From positions 1,898,699 to 1,962,698 of the forward strand of contig NZ_LT671675.1 in NCBI RefSeq assembly GCF_900143685.1: 64,000 nucleotides of DNA, written 5' to 3'. Below the pieces are notes generated by a model that did no database searches, was not told the origin of the DNA, and was given only the letters and a program-made list of their open reading frames with translations. Shown piece after piece: positions 30,958-38,532 of this stretch. The position numbers and the translations under genes were made by a program. The first letter of the stretch is position 1. Every line of letters begins with the position of its first letter. This DNA comes from Parolsenella massiliensis. GTDB lineage: Bacteria > Actinomycetota > Coriobacteriia > Coriobacteriales > Atopobiaceae.

Positions 30958-32013
30958 CTAGTCCTGATGCTTCTGAGAAAGCTGGCCACATGCGGCGTCG
31001 ATGTCGTTGCCACGAGAGTTCCTGATGGTGGCCTCGACGCCAACCTGAGCAAGCCTGCGAACAAACTGATCGGCGCGCTCCTGCGTGGAGGGCTTGAGCT
31101 TGGACCCCTCTAGGTCGTTGAGCTGAATCAGGTTGACGTGAGCAAGGGTCCCGCGAGTGAAGTCGCAAAGGGCCTCGAGCTCGGCGTTGTTGTCGTTCAC
31201 GCCACCAATGAGGGCGTATTCGTAGGTTGGCCTTCTTCCGGTGGCCTCGACGTACTCGCCCATGACCTCGTGAAGTCGCTGAAGCGTGTACTTCTTGACG
31301 CCCGGCATGATGAGGTTGCGCGTGGACTGGATGGCTGAGTGAAGCGAGACGGCCAACGTGAACTGCTCGGGCTCCTTTGCGAAGCGACGAATCATAGGAA
31401 CAACACCGCAGGTAGAGACCGTAAGGTGACGGGCACCAATGCCTGCGCCCTCAGGAGAGTTGAGCATGCGCAGTGCCTTGAGAACCTCGTCGTAGTTGTT
31501 GAACGGCTCGCCCTGGCCCATCATCACAACGCTCGACGCGCGCGTCTGGAAGTCTTTGCTCACGTGCATGACCTGGTCATAAATCTCGGTTGCCTTGAGG
31601 GAGCGCTTGAAGCCACCCTGGCCCGTGGCGCAGAAGACGCATCCCATGCGGCAGCCAGCCTGCGTGGAGACGCAGACGGCCAGGCGATTTCTCGTGGGCA
31701 TGCCAACGCACTCGGCCTGCGTACCATCCGCATAGCGAAGCAGATATTTTCGGCTTCCGTCATTGGAGACCTGGCGGGCCACCTCGTTCGTTCCGCCAAG
31801 GGTGCAACGCTCCGCAAGATCTGCGCGAAGAGCTGCGGGAACGTTCGTCATCTCCTGGAAGTCGGAGACGTTGTGCTTCCAAACCCAGTCCTCGACCTGC
31901 TTGGCGCGAAACTTGGGGTAGCCCAGCTCGTCCATAAGCTCGAGGAGCTGCTCGTGGGAAAGCGTCCTCAGGTCAACCTTGCGGCTGCCCGACTCTGTAT
32001 CATGGAAAGACAT
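30958..32013 (-). CDS. rlmN: Dual-specificity 23S rRNA/tRNA adenine C2-methyltransferase RlmN
   Basis: The 351-residue radical-SAM enzyme carries the cluster motif CRMGCVFC (CxxxCxxC), MMGQGEPFNNYD, VSTCGVVPMI with the second catalytic Cys region, and the C-terminal TIRNSRGNDIDAACGQL, whose Cys completes the methyl-transfer pair. It methylates A2503 in 23S rRNA and A37 in some tRNAs. The start is ATG ending at 32013 (MSFHDTESG) with GAAAGG upstream; the frame runs 71 codons further but that part overlaps the region before ddl and looks non-coding. It is divergent from ddl across 118 nt. Confidence 0.96.
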   Translation of the reverse strand: MSFHDTESGSRKVDLRTLSHEQLLELMDELGYPKFRAKQVEDWVWKHNVSDFQEMTNVPAALRADLAERCTLGGTNEVARQVSNDGSRKYLLRYADGTQAECVGMPTRNRLAVCVSTQAGCRMGCVFCATGQGGFKRSLKATEIYDQVMHVSKDFQTRASSVVMMGQGEPFNNYDEVLKALRMLNSPEGAGIGARHLTVSTCGVVPMIRRFAKEPEQFTLAVSLHSAIQSTRNLIMPGVKKYTLQRLHEVMGEYVEATGRRPTYEYALIGGVNDNNAELEALCDFTRGTLAHVNLIQLNDLEGSKLKPSTQERADQFVRRLAQVGVEATIRNSRGNDIDAACGQLSQKHQD

Positions 32014-32131
32014 GTCGCGGCCTTTCTGGCGTGATGTTTGACGGAATGCACGCAAGAACGTGCGGCTAGAGTGTATCGCAGCACTGGGATGCGCATCCGC
32101 AGGCAATGTGTGCGACAAGAAGGGAAGGGTT

Positions 32132-33100
32132 ATGGGCGACGTAGTGGACTGCAAGGTTGCCGTGCTGTGCGGTGGGTGGTCGGACGAGCGCGAGATCTCC
32201 ATCTCAAGTGGGAAGGCGAGTGCCAAGGCTCTTCTCGAAAGCGGGTTTTCCCAGGTGGACCTCTATGACATCGCCGACAAGGACTTCGTGCACGCCATTG
32301 CAGACGGTGGGTACGACGTTGCCTTCGTGGCGCTTCACGGCCGCTATGGAGAGGATGGCTGCGTCCAGGGGTTTCTCGAGCTTCTCGGAATCCCCTACAC
32401 CTGCTCTGGGGTCCTCGCCAGTGCGCTTGCCACCGACAAGGCCATGGCCAAGGACATCTATCGCGAGCACGGGATTCCCACCCCAAAGGAGGTCTGCCTC
32501 TACAAGGGCGAGGAGTACGACGTCGTTGACCTCGTGGGGCGTGTGGGGCTTCCGGCGTTCGTGAAGCCCGTCTCGAGTGGCTCGAGCTACGGCATCACGC
32601 GCGTGGCGGAGGCCTCTGAGCTGCCAGGCGCCATCGAGGAGGCGTTTGGCTACGACACGCGTGTGCTCGTGGAAGCGGCGGTTGTTGGCACCGAGATTAC
32701 GGTGCCCGTCCTTGGCAACGAGGACGCGCACGCGCTCGAGGCCATCGAGGTGCGCTATGACACGGACTTCTATGACCTCTCGGTGAAGTATGACGACCCG
32801 GCAAAGCATCACGTGATTCCGCCCGAGCTTCCCGATGAGGTCGTGGCGAGGGCCAAGGAGCTTGCCTGCATGGCGCATCGCGCCCTTGGGTTATCGGGTG
32901 CCTCACGCAGCGACTTCATGGTCGATGCGGATGGCATCCCCTACATCATCGAGACGAACGTCATCCCCGGCATGACGCCGCAGTCTCTGCTCCCTGATGC
33001 GGCCCGTCGCGCAGGAATGGGATTTCCGCAGCTGTGTCGCAAGCTCATCGAGCTTGCTCTGGAGCGCGGCGCCCGTGGCACCGACAGGGCAAACGACTAG
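32132..33100 (+). CDS. ddl: D-alanine--D-alanine ligase
   Basis: The 322-residue ATP-grasp enzyme joins two D-Ala for peptidoglycan precursors. Motifs are GGWSDEREISISSG at the N-terminus, ALHGRYGEDGCVQG (residues 68-81), VKPVSSGSSYGI in the ATP-binding loop, SRSDFMVDADG and the metal-binding IIETNVIPGMTPQS. The Tyr in SSSYG-type loop and the overall match indicate D-Ala-D-Ala rather than D-Ala-D-Lac specificity, though this is an inference. ATG 32132 has GGGAAGGG upstream. The following helicase gene begins within 40 nt on the same strand. Confidence 0.95.
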   Translation: MGDVVDCKVAVLCGGWSDEREISISSGKASAKALLESGFSQVDLYDIADKDFVHAIADGGYDVAFVALHGRYGEDGCVQGFLELLGIPYTCSGVLASALATDKAMAKDIYREHGIPTPKEVCLYKGEEYDVVDLVGRVGLPAFVKPVSSGSSYGITRVAEASELPGAIEEAFGYDTRVLVEAAVVGTEITVPVLGNEDAHALEAIEVRYDTDFYDLSVKYDDPAKHHVIPPELPDEVVARAKELACMAHRALGLSGASRSDFMVDADGIPYIIETNVIPGMTPQSLLPDAARRAGMGFPQLCRKLIELALERGARGTDRAND

Positions 33101-33136
33101 AGATGCTTGAATTGCGAGAAGAAGGAGTTCGTGGCA

Positions 33137-36103
33137 GTGAGTGAGGCCATCGAAACTGAGAGGGACTACCTGGGGGAGATTCTACTGCCCGACACGCCGC
33201 CGGAGGTGGAGGCGGCGTACCGCTCTCTTGCCGAGCGAGCAAAGACGCAGGAGTTTGGCCTGATTGAGGATGACGTCGTGGTTCTCGACACCGAGACGAC
33301 GGGTCTGTCGTTCTCCGAGTGCCAGCTGACAGAGATTGCCGCCGCGCGTCTGCGCGGTCGCGAGATCGTCGACACGTTTAGGACGTTCGTCAATCCGGGA
33401 ATGCCCATACCCAAGAACATCCAGGCACTGACGAACATCACCGACCTTGACGTCGCGGATGCACCGACGCCAAGCGAGGCCGTGGCCCAGCTTGCGGACT
33501 TTGTCTCTGGGGCTCCCGTCCTTGCGCACAACGCCACGTTTGATCGCATGTTCATCGAGCGCGTGCCCGGCGGCCACGACGTGAGCGACCTGTGGGTTGA
33601 TACCCTCGCGCTCTCGAGAATCGCGCTGCCCAGGCTCTCCACACACAAGCTGCAGGACATGGCCGAGGCGTTCGGTTGTGCGAGCGTCTCACACCGTGCG
33701 CTCGATGACGTCTGCGCCCTGGCGGGTATGTGGCGAGTCATCCTGTGCGCACTGAGCGATCTACCAGCTGGTTTGCTCGTGACGCTTGCGAACATGCATC
33801 CGGATGTGGAATGGCCCTATCGGCCGATCCTGTCCTATCTCACGCTTGCCGAGCCGGACGCGGAGTTCTCGCTGTCTGCCGTGAGAAGGGGGCTTGTGTC
33901 GACGGTCCCCGGCACTCCTCGACAGGACGTCGACGAGCTCAAGGCGGATGCGCGTGTGCCCTCGTCTGAGGAGGTGCGGGCCGCCTTTGAGCCTGGCGGG
34001 CTTGCCTCGCAGATGTACGAGCAGTTCGAGCCGCGTCCGAGCCAGGCCGAGATGGCCGAGGAGGTGCGCTCGGCGCTTGCCACGTCCACCATGCGTGCCA
34101 TCGAGGCAGGCACCGGCGTGGGAAAGTCCGTCGCCTATCTGCTGCCGCTTGCGCAGTATGCGAAGCTCAACAAGATTACCTGCGGCGTTGCCACAAAGAC
34201 GAACGCGCTCACCGACCAACTTGTCTCCCACGAGCTTCCGGCGCTGGCTCGGGTGCTTCCCGGTGGCCTTACCTACACCTGCCTCAAGGGCTACGACCAC
34301 TATCCCTGCCTGTATCGGCTGGACAGGAGTACCACGGCAGACCTGCCCGTCGATGACGCGCCGGGCAACGGCCGTTCGAGAAACACAATTGCCTCGGACA
34401 TGCTCACGGCAATAGCGGTCACCTATGCCTATGCCTGCCAGTCTGCGGAGGGCGACATCGACGCCCTGGGAATTCGCTGGGGCAGCGTTCCGAGAAGCCT
34501 ACTCACGGTCACACACAAGGAGTGCCGCCGCCGCGAGTGCCCCTTCTATCCCAACCTCTGCATGCTTCATGGTGCCCGCCGACGTGCCGCCGCGGCAGAC
34601 ATCGTGGTGACGAACCACTCGCTGCTGCTGAGAAACGTAGAGGCAGACGGTGCGATTCTGCCACCCGTGAGGAACTGGGTGGTGGACGAGGCCCATTCGT
34701 TTGAGGCCGAGGCCCGCAGGCAGTGGGCCGTCGAGGTGTCCGCCGAGCGCGCGAGGTCGCTGTTTGAGACGCTTGGTGGCTCGAAGTCCGGAGCGATCGG
34801 GGCGGCCTCCGCATTCGCGTCGACGAACGAGGCAGCCACACCCGCGTGCGGTCTGCTCGCGAAGGCGGCCAACTCCGTGGCGTCCTCCATGCTCTCCTCG
34901 GCCAACTTCTTCGACCGCGTGAGGGAGCTGTCGGCGATTGCGCCGCGGAGCGGCGGCTATGACATGGTGACGCTGTGGCTGGGGGACGAGACACGCTCGA
35001 GTGACGAGTGGGCCGCCGTTGGCAAGGCCGCCCGCGAGCTCGTGGACCGACTCGAGGCTGCCCACCACGACCTTGAGGGCGCGCACAAGATTCTTGCCGC
35101 GAGAAGTTCCGACGACGCGGCGCCGAGCAACCCGTCGACCGCGCTTCTCGAGGATGCCTGTCGCGAGTTGAGGGCCTTCATTGACGCTTGCGTCACCATC
35201 ACCGAGGCAACTGATGACACCTACGTCTTCTATGCCGAGCTGCCGCAGTCAAAGCGTCGCATTGGCCAGGAGCGTCTCGTTGCCGAGAAGCTCGACATTG
35301 GCGCCGAGCTCGCGGACAGGTGGTATCCCGAGATGCGGAGCGTGACGTTCAGCTCGGCCACCATGAGCGTGGGCGGGGACTTCTCGCACTTCAACGGTGC
35401 GAGCGGTCTTTCGCTGCTCAAGGACGGGAGGCATCGCGAGGTGTCTCTTCCTTCCGGGTATGACTACGACCACAACATGAGCGTCGTTGCCGTGAGGGAC
35501 CTTCCGGATCCCCGAGACAGGGGGTATCTCGACGCCCTGGTTGACCTGCTGTATGACGTGCACATGTCGATGGGTGGCTCGGTTCTCACGCTGTTCACGA
35601 ACCGGCGCGAGATGGAGCTTGCCTACGCGGCCCTCGAGCCGCGGCTTGCCGCCAGCGGGCTTAGCGTGGCCATGCAGGAGCGGGGATCTTCGGTAAGACG
35701 TCTGAGCAGGAGGTTCGTGGAGGACCGCGCCCTGTCTCTCATGGCGCTCAAGTCGTTCTGGGAGGGCTTTGACGCCGCGGGCGACACGCTTCGCTGCGTC
35801 GTCATCCCCAAGCTGCCGTTCTCCAGCCCAAAGGACCCGCTCGTGCAGGAGCGCTCGGCGCGCGACCGGGCCGCCTGGCGGCGCTGGAGCCTGCCGGAGG
35901 CCGCGCTTGCGGTGAAGCAGGCGGCGGGCCGTCTCATCAGGACGTCGACCGATACGGGCGTCCTTGTCCTGGCGGACAGCCGCGTGTGCACAAAGGGCTA
36001 CGGCAAGGTGTTTCTCAAGTCGATGCCCACGTCGAGCGTCTCGACGCTGGGTAGTGACATGGTCGGTCGCTACCTGGAGTCTTGGCGCGACAGCCACCGA
36101 TAA
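33137..36103 (+). CDS. DinG-type helicase with N-terminal DEDDh 3'-5' exonuclease domain
   Basis: The N-terminal 190 residues form a DnaQ-like exonuclease (VVLDTETTGLS, later AHNATFDRMF and HRALDDVCAL, giving the DEDDh set). The remainder is an XPD/DinG-family superfamily 2 helicase with Walker A EAGTGVGKS, DEAH box VVDEAHSF, Cys residues in CLKGYDHYPC and RRRECPFYPNLC that probably hold a 4Fe-4S cluster, and a C-terminal QAAGRLIRTSTDTGVLVLAD motif VI region. Exonuclease-DinG fusions occur in Gram-positive bacteria; a role in repair or clearing of structured DNA is inferred. Start codon choice is GTG 33137 (AAGGAG 9 nt upstream); GTG 33131 or TTG 33107 are alternatives. A terminator follows. 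Confidence 0.88.
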   Translation: MSEAIETERDYLGEILLPDTPPEVEAAYRSLAERAKTQEFGLIEDDVVVLDTETTGLSFSECQLTEIAAARLRGREIVDTFRTFVNPGMPIPKNIQALTNITDLDVADAPTPSEAVAQLADFVSGAPVLAHNATFDRMFIERVPGGHDVSDLWVDTLALSRIALPRLSTHKLQDMAEAFGCASVSHRALDDVCALAGMWRVILCALSDLPAGLLVTLANMHPDVEWPYRPILSYLTLAEPDAEFSLSAVRRGLVSTVPGTPRQDVDELKADARVPSSEEVRAAFEPGGLASQMYEQFEPRPSQAEMAEEVRSALATSTMRAIEAGTGVGKSVAYLLPLAQYAKLNKITCGVATKTNALTDQLVSHELPALARVLPGGLTYTCLKGYDHYPCLYRLDRSTTADLPVDDAPGNGRSRNTIASDMLTAIAVTYAYACQSAEGDIDALGIRWGSVPRSLLTVTHKECRRRECPFYPNLCMLHGARRRAAAADIVVTNHSLLLRNVEADGAILPPVRNWVVDEAHSFEAEARRQWAVEVSAERARSLFETLGGSKSGAIGAASAFASTNEAATPACGLLAKAANSVASSMLSSANFFDRVRELSAIAPRSGGYDMVTLWLGDETRSSDEWAAVGKAARELVDRLEAAHHDLEGAHKILAARSSDDAAPSNPSTALLEDACRELRAFIDACVTITEATDDTYVFYAELPQSKRRIGQERLVAEKLDIGAELADRWYPEMRSVTFSSATMSVGGDFSHFNGASGLSLLKDGRHREVSLPSGYDYDHNMSVVAVRDLPDPRDRGYLDALVDLLYDVHMSMGGSVLTLFTNRREMELAYAALEPRLAASGLSVAMQERGSSVRRLSRRFVEDRALSLMALKSFWEGFDAAGDTLRCVVIPKLPFSSPKDPLVQERSARDRAAWRRWSLPEAALAVKQAAGRLIRTSTDTGVLVLADSRVCTKGYGKVFLKSMPTSSVSTLGSDMVGRYLESWRDSHR

Positions 36104-36116
36104 GCGAAGCGATTTG

Positions 36117-36151
36117 CGCCGCCCCGCCTGGGATTGGTGGGGCGGCGTTTT
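36117..36151 (+). terminator. Terminator of the helicase gene
   Basis: CGCCGCCCC (36117-36125) pairs with GGGGCGGCG (36139-36147), followed by TTTTC. Confidence 0.75.
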
Positions 36152-36169
36152 CATGGGTGGGGCAGTCTC

Positions 36170-37195
36170 CTAGATGCAGCCCCTGCGCCTCGCGTAGTTG
36201 AGGTCCTCGGTGATCACGTCATGGATGGCTCGCTTGAGCTCGTCATTCTCAAAGCTGATGGAGCCCATGAGGGGAATGAGGTGCCTCGGCAGCCATGTCC
36301 CCGGGGAGGTCTTTCCGTCCTTGCGGTAATAGGGGATCGAGACGACGAGCCTGTCCTTGCCCTCCTCGAGGCGTGCCTCGTTGAGCGCGAGAAGCGTGTG
36401 GGCGGTTTCCTCGTCGGCACAGGTGATGCTGACGCGTCTGCTCTCGTCGTCATCGATGCTCGAGATGATGGCGTCTCCGGTCTCGTCGCTAAGGCTTACC
36501 GACGCCATGTCCGCGGCAACGAAGGTTTGGGCCCGTTGGTTGTCGAGGTCGAACGCATCGATTTGCCAGGTGCCGCCGAGCAGGCGAAGTGACAGGGGGA
36601 TGACGTGTCTCTCCCTGCTCTGCTCGCGGGCCTTCTCGTCGTTTCTCCCCGTGTACGTGAAGGTCACGATGGGCTGTCTTGCCTCGGTCTTCTTGTTTGG
36701 AATGTCGGTGGCGCGAACGATGGAGGTGGCGCAAGCGTCAAGGGCGGCGAGCTCGGCATCCGTGGTCATGCGCTCCTGGACAGCCTCGGGGCGAACGTAG
36801 TCCTTGGGGAAGACGGCACTCTCAAGCCTGAGCCGGCGCTCGTTGTCTCGAGCGATACCGAGGCGGTCGAGGGCATCGCAGAGCGCGTCTGCCTGCTCGT
36901 TGGTCAGACGCGGCCTCTTGTTGATTAGGGTGAAGTCTCCGATGCGGCGCTTTCGACCGGGATAGACGTCCTCCAGGGAGAAGACGGGACCGGCGGGGTC
37001 GTCGTCGGGCTCCGTGATGTTCTTCAGGGCGTTCTTGACTCGATCCTTGTCGAGGGAGAGGACCTCAACGAGGTCCTTGAGACTCGAGACGGCGTTCTTT
37101 CGCGCAAAGGCGGCGACGATGTCGAGGTCACTTGCCAGTCGGTGGTCGACGGGGCGCCCCGGTCCGTGGCCCTTGTCTGTTGGGGTCTTGCTCAC
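36170..37195 (-). CDS. WYL-domain transcriptional regulator (downstream member of pair)
   Basis: The 341-residue protein resembles the PafB/PafC group of WYL regulators: an N-terminal helical/winged-helix region (about 20-100, VAAFARKNAVSSLKDLVEVL), then a WYL-type Sm-like domain (about 145-235, IVTFTYTGRN ... LRLLGGTWQIDAFDL) and a C-terminal extension. In this copy the W-Y-L triad is replaced by GGTWQIDAFD. Such proteins bind nucleic acid ligands and DNA; actinobacterial PafBC activates the DNA-damage response. It starts with ATG overlapping the stop of the preceding WYL gene by 4 nt, so both are made together, probably as a heteromer. Function beyond regulation is inferred. Confidence 0.8.
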   Translation of the reverse strand: MSKTPTDKGHGPGRPVDHRLASDLDIVAAFARKNAVSSLKDLVEVLSLDKDRVKNALKNITEPDDDPAGPVFSLEDVYPGRKRRIGDFTLINKRPRLTNEQADALCDALDRLGIARDNERRLRLESAVFPKDYVRPEAVQERMTTDAELAALDACATSIVRATDIPNKKTEARQPIVTFTYTGRNDEKAREQSRERHVIPLSLRLLGGTWQIDAFDLDNQRAQTFVAADMASVSLSDETGDAIISSIDDDESRRVSITCADEETAHTLLALNEARLEEGKDRLVVSIPYYRKDGKTSPGTWLPRHLIPLMGSISFENDELKRAIHDVITEDLNYARRRGCI

Positions 37196-38184
37196 TTTTG
37201 CCTCGCCCCCTCAAGGATGGATTGCCAGGTTGCAACGAGAGATGCCGGCTCTATGGGGATGAGGCCGCTCTCTATGGCCCATTCGGCTGCGGCTTGGGTG
37301 TTGCATATCTCGGTTTCCCAGATGACGCTGCCGCCTTGCAGGTGCTTCGTGTGCGCCACGTTGCGTTTTCTCGTGACGCTTGGCGCGGTTTTGGCGCGCT
37401 TGCGAGGGATGTAGAACCTCGCCGTCTGGGGTTGCTCTCCCGATTCGATCTCGAAGGGGAGGTATCGGTGGTCTTCTATCGAGAAACCCTTGGGTATCTT
37501 GTAGCTCCCTGCATTGCCTTTGATGACGGCGTGCGAGACGCGCGAGAGATTATAGGTCCTTTCCTCTGGCTCTGCGCCATCCTTGAGGCGGTGCCCAAAC
37601 ACGAACGTGTAGCCCGCGAGGGAGAAGATGCCGTAGGTTCTGAAGGTTCGCGCCGCGGGCTTGTCGTCTCCCTTTGCCTTGTAGGTGACGGTGACCTCCC
37701 GTCGCATGCTGAGGCCTTCCTCAAAGACGGAGAGGATCTTGGGATCGCAGTTGGCGTCCGTTGCGCCGCGAATGCCCGTCCCGGCTCCCGTCGAAAGCGA
37801 GGAACGTACTATTGCCGAGCCGAGGGCGCGTGGGTTGGGCGTACCGGGCTCGGTGAGCAGTCCTCGCGCGAGCGTGGCGACAACGCGGGAGTATTCGTCC
37901 GTCTCGTTGTCGAGGGGGCCAGCGAGCAGGCTCTCGTCTACCCGGTAGAAGGTAGAGGTTCTATCCTTGCGCTTGCTGAGCGGTATCCCCTCGGCCCCAA
38001 TGGCCTTGAGGTCTCGTCCGAACGTTCGGTGCAGGGACGTCTTCTTGAGGCCCTGCCGCTCTTCCGCACTCTCGAGCTTGGAGGCGCTTAGCTCCTCTCC
38101 GTCGAGAAGTCTCAGGGCGAGGCGCGTTTGCTTGACATCTCTGCGATCGAGTTTGTTCTTCTTGTCCGAGGAGTGCTTTACCAT
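37192..38184 (-). CDS. WYL-domain transcriptional regulator (upstream member of pair)
   Basis: The 330-residue protein has an N-terminal helix-turn-helix-like segment (about 15-80, ALRLLDGEELSASKLESAEE then SLHRTFGRDLKAI) and a central WYL-like domain (about 160-235, VTVTYKAKGD ... RTYGIFSLAGYTFVFGHR). The ATG ending at 38184 is preceded by AGGGGA; the frame runs 24 codons upstream without one. It overlaps the second WYL gene by 4 nt. The tandem arrangement mirrors pafB-pafC of actinobacteria, but the neighbours (a helicase and a membrane protein) do not define its targets. Confidence 0.8.
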   Translation of the reverse strand: MVKHSSDKKNKLDRRDVKQTRLALRLLDGEELSASKLESAEERQGLKKTSLHRTFGRDLKAIGAEGIPLSKRKDRTSTFYRVDESLLAGPLDNETDEYSRVVATLARGLLTEPGTPNPRALGSAIVRSSLSTGAGTGIRGATDANCDPKILSVFEEGLSMRREVTVTYKAKGDDKPAARTFRTYGIFSLAGYTFVFGHRLKDGAEPEERTYNLSRVSHAVIKGNAGSYKIPKGFSIEDHRYLPFEIESGEQPQTARFYIPRKRAKTAPSVTRKRNVAHTKHLQGGSVIWETEICNTQAAAEWAIESGLIPIEPASLVATWQSILEGARQK

Positions 38185-38532
38185 GCCAATCCCCTGTCTC
38201 TCCGGGGTGTTGATTGCAGCCGACCCCACGTCGCAAGGGTTATCGCGACCATTCACGACCCTGATTATGAAGCTTTGAGCCTGTTGGGTTCTGTAATTAT
38301 TGCCCGCTCTTTTTGAGGAGCTTGGTGTGGGAAAGCCAGGGGTGTTGCTCGTAAGGCTGATTGTCCTCCCAGGTGAGAGATGCGGTGGAAGTCGATGGTC
38401 TACGTTGTGTCTCGATGTTTTATGTCCCCATCATTTGCTAGGGGCTACCCGGTTCGCGATTTGTCCAGGCAGACGTATACTCTCTAGTACGACTGCAAGT
38501 AGCGGCTCTGTCGCTATTCGGAAGGTGAACGG
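38185..38532. other. 348-bp divergent intergenic region between the WYL pair and the M28-like gene
   Basis: I see no gene. TATACT at 38476-38481 is a good -10 box for the rightward gene, with TTCGCG (38452-38457) 18 nt upstream as a weak -35. The WYL promoter must also be here, but I cannot point to it. Confidence 0.4.
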
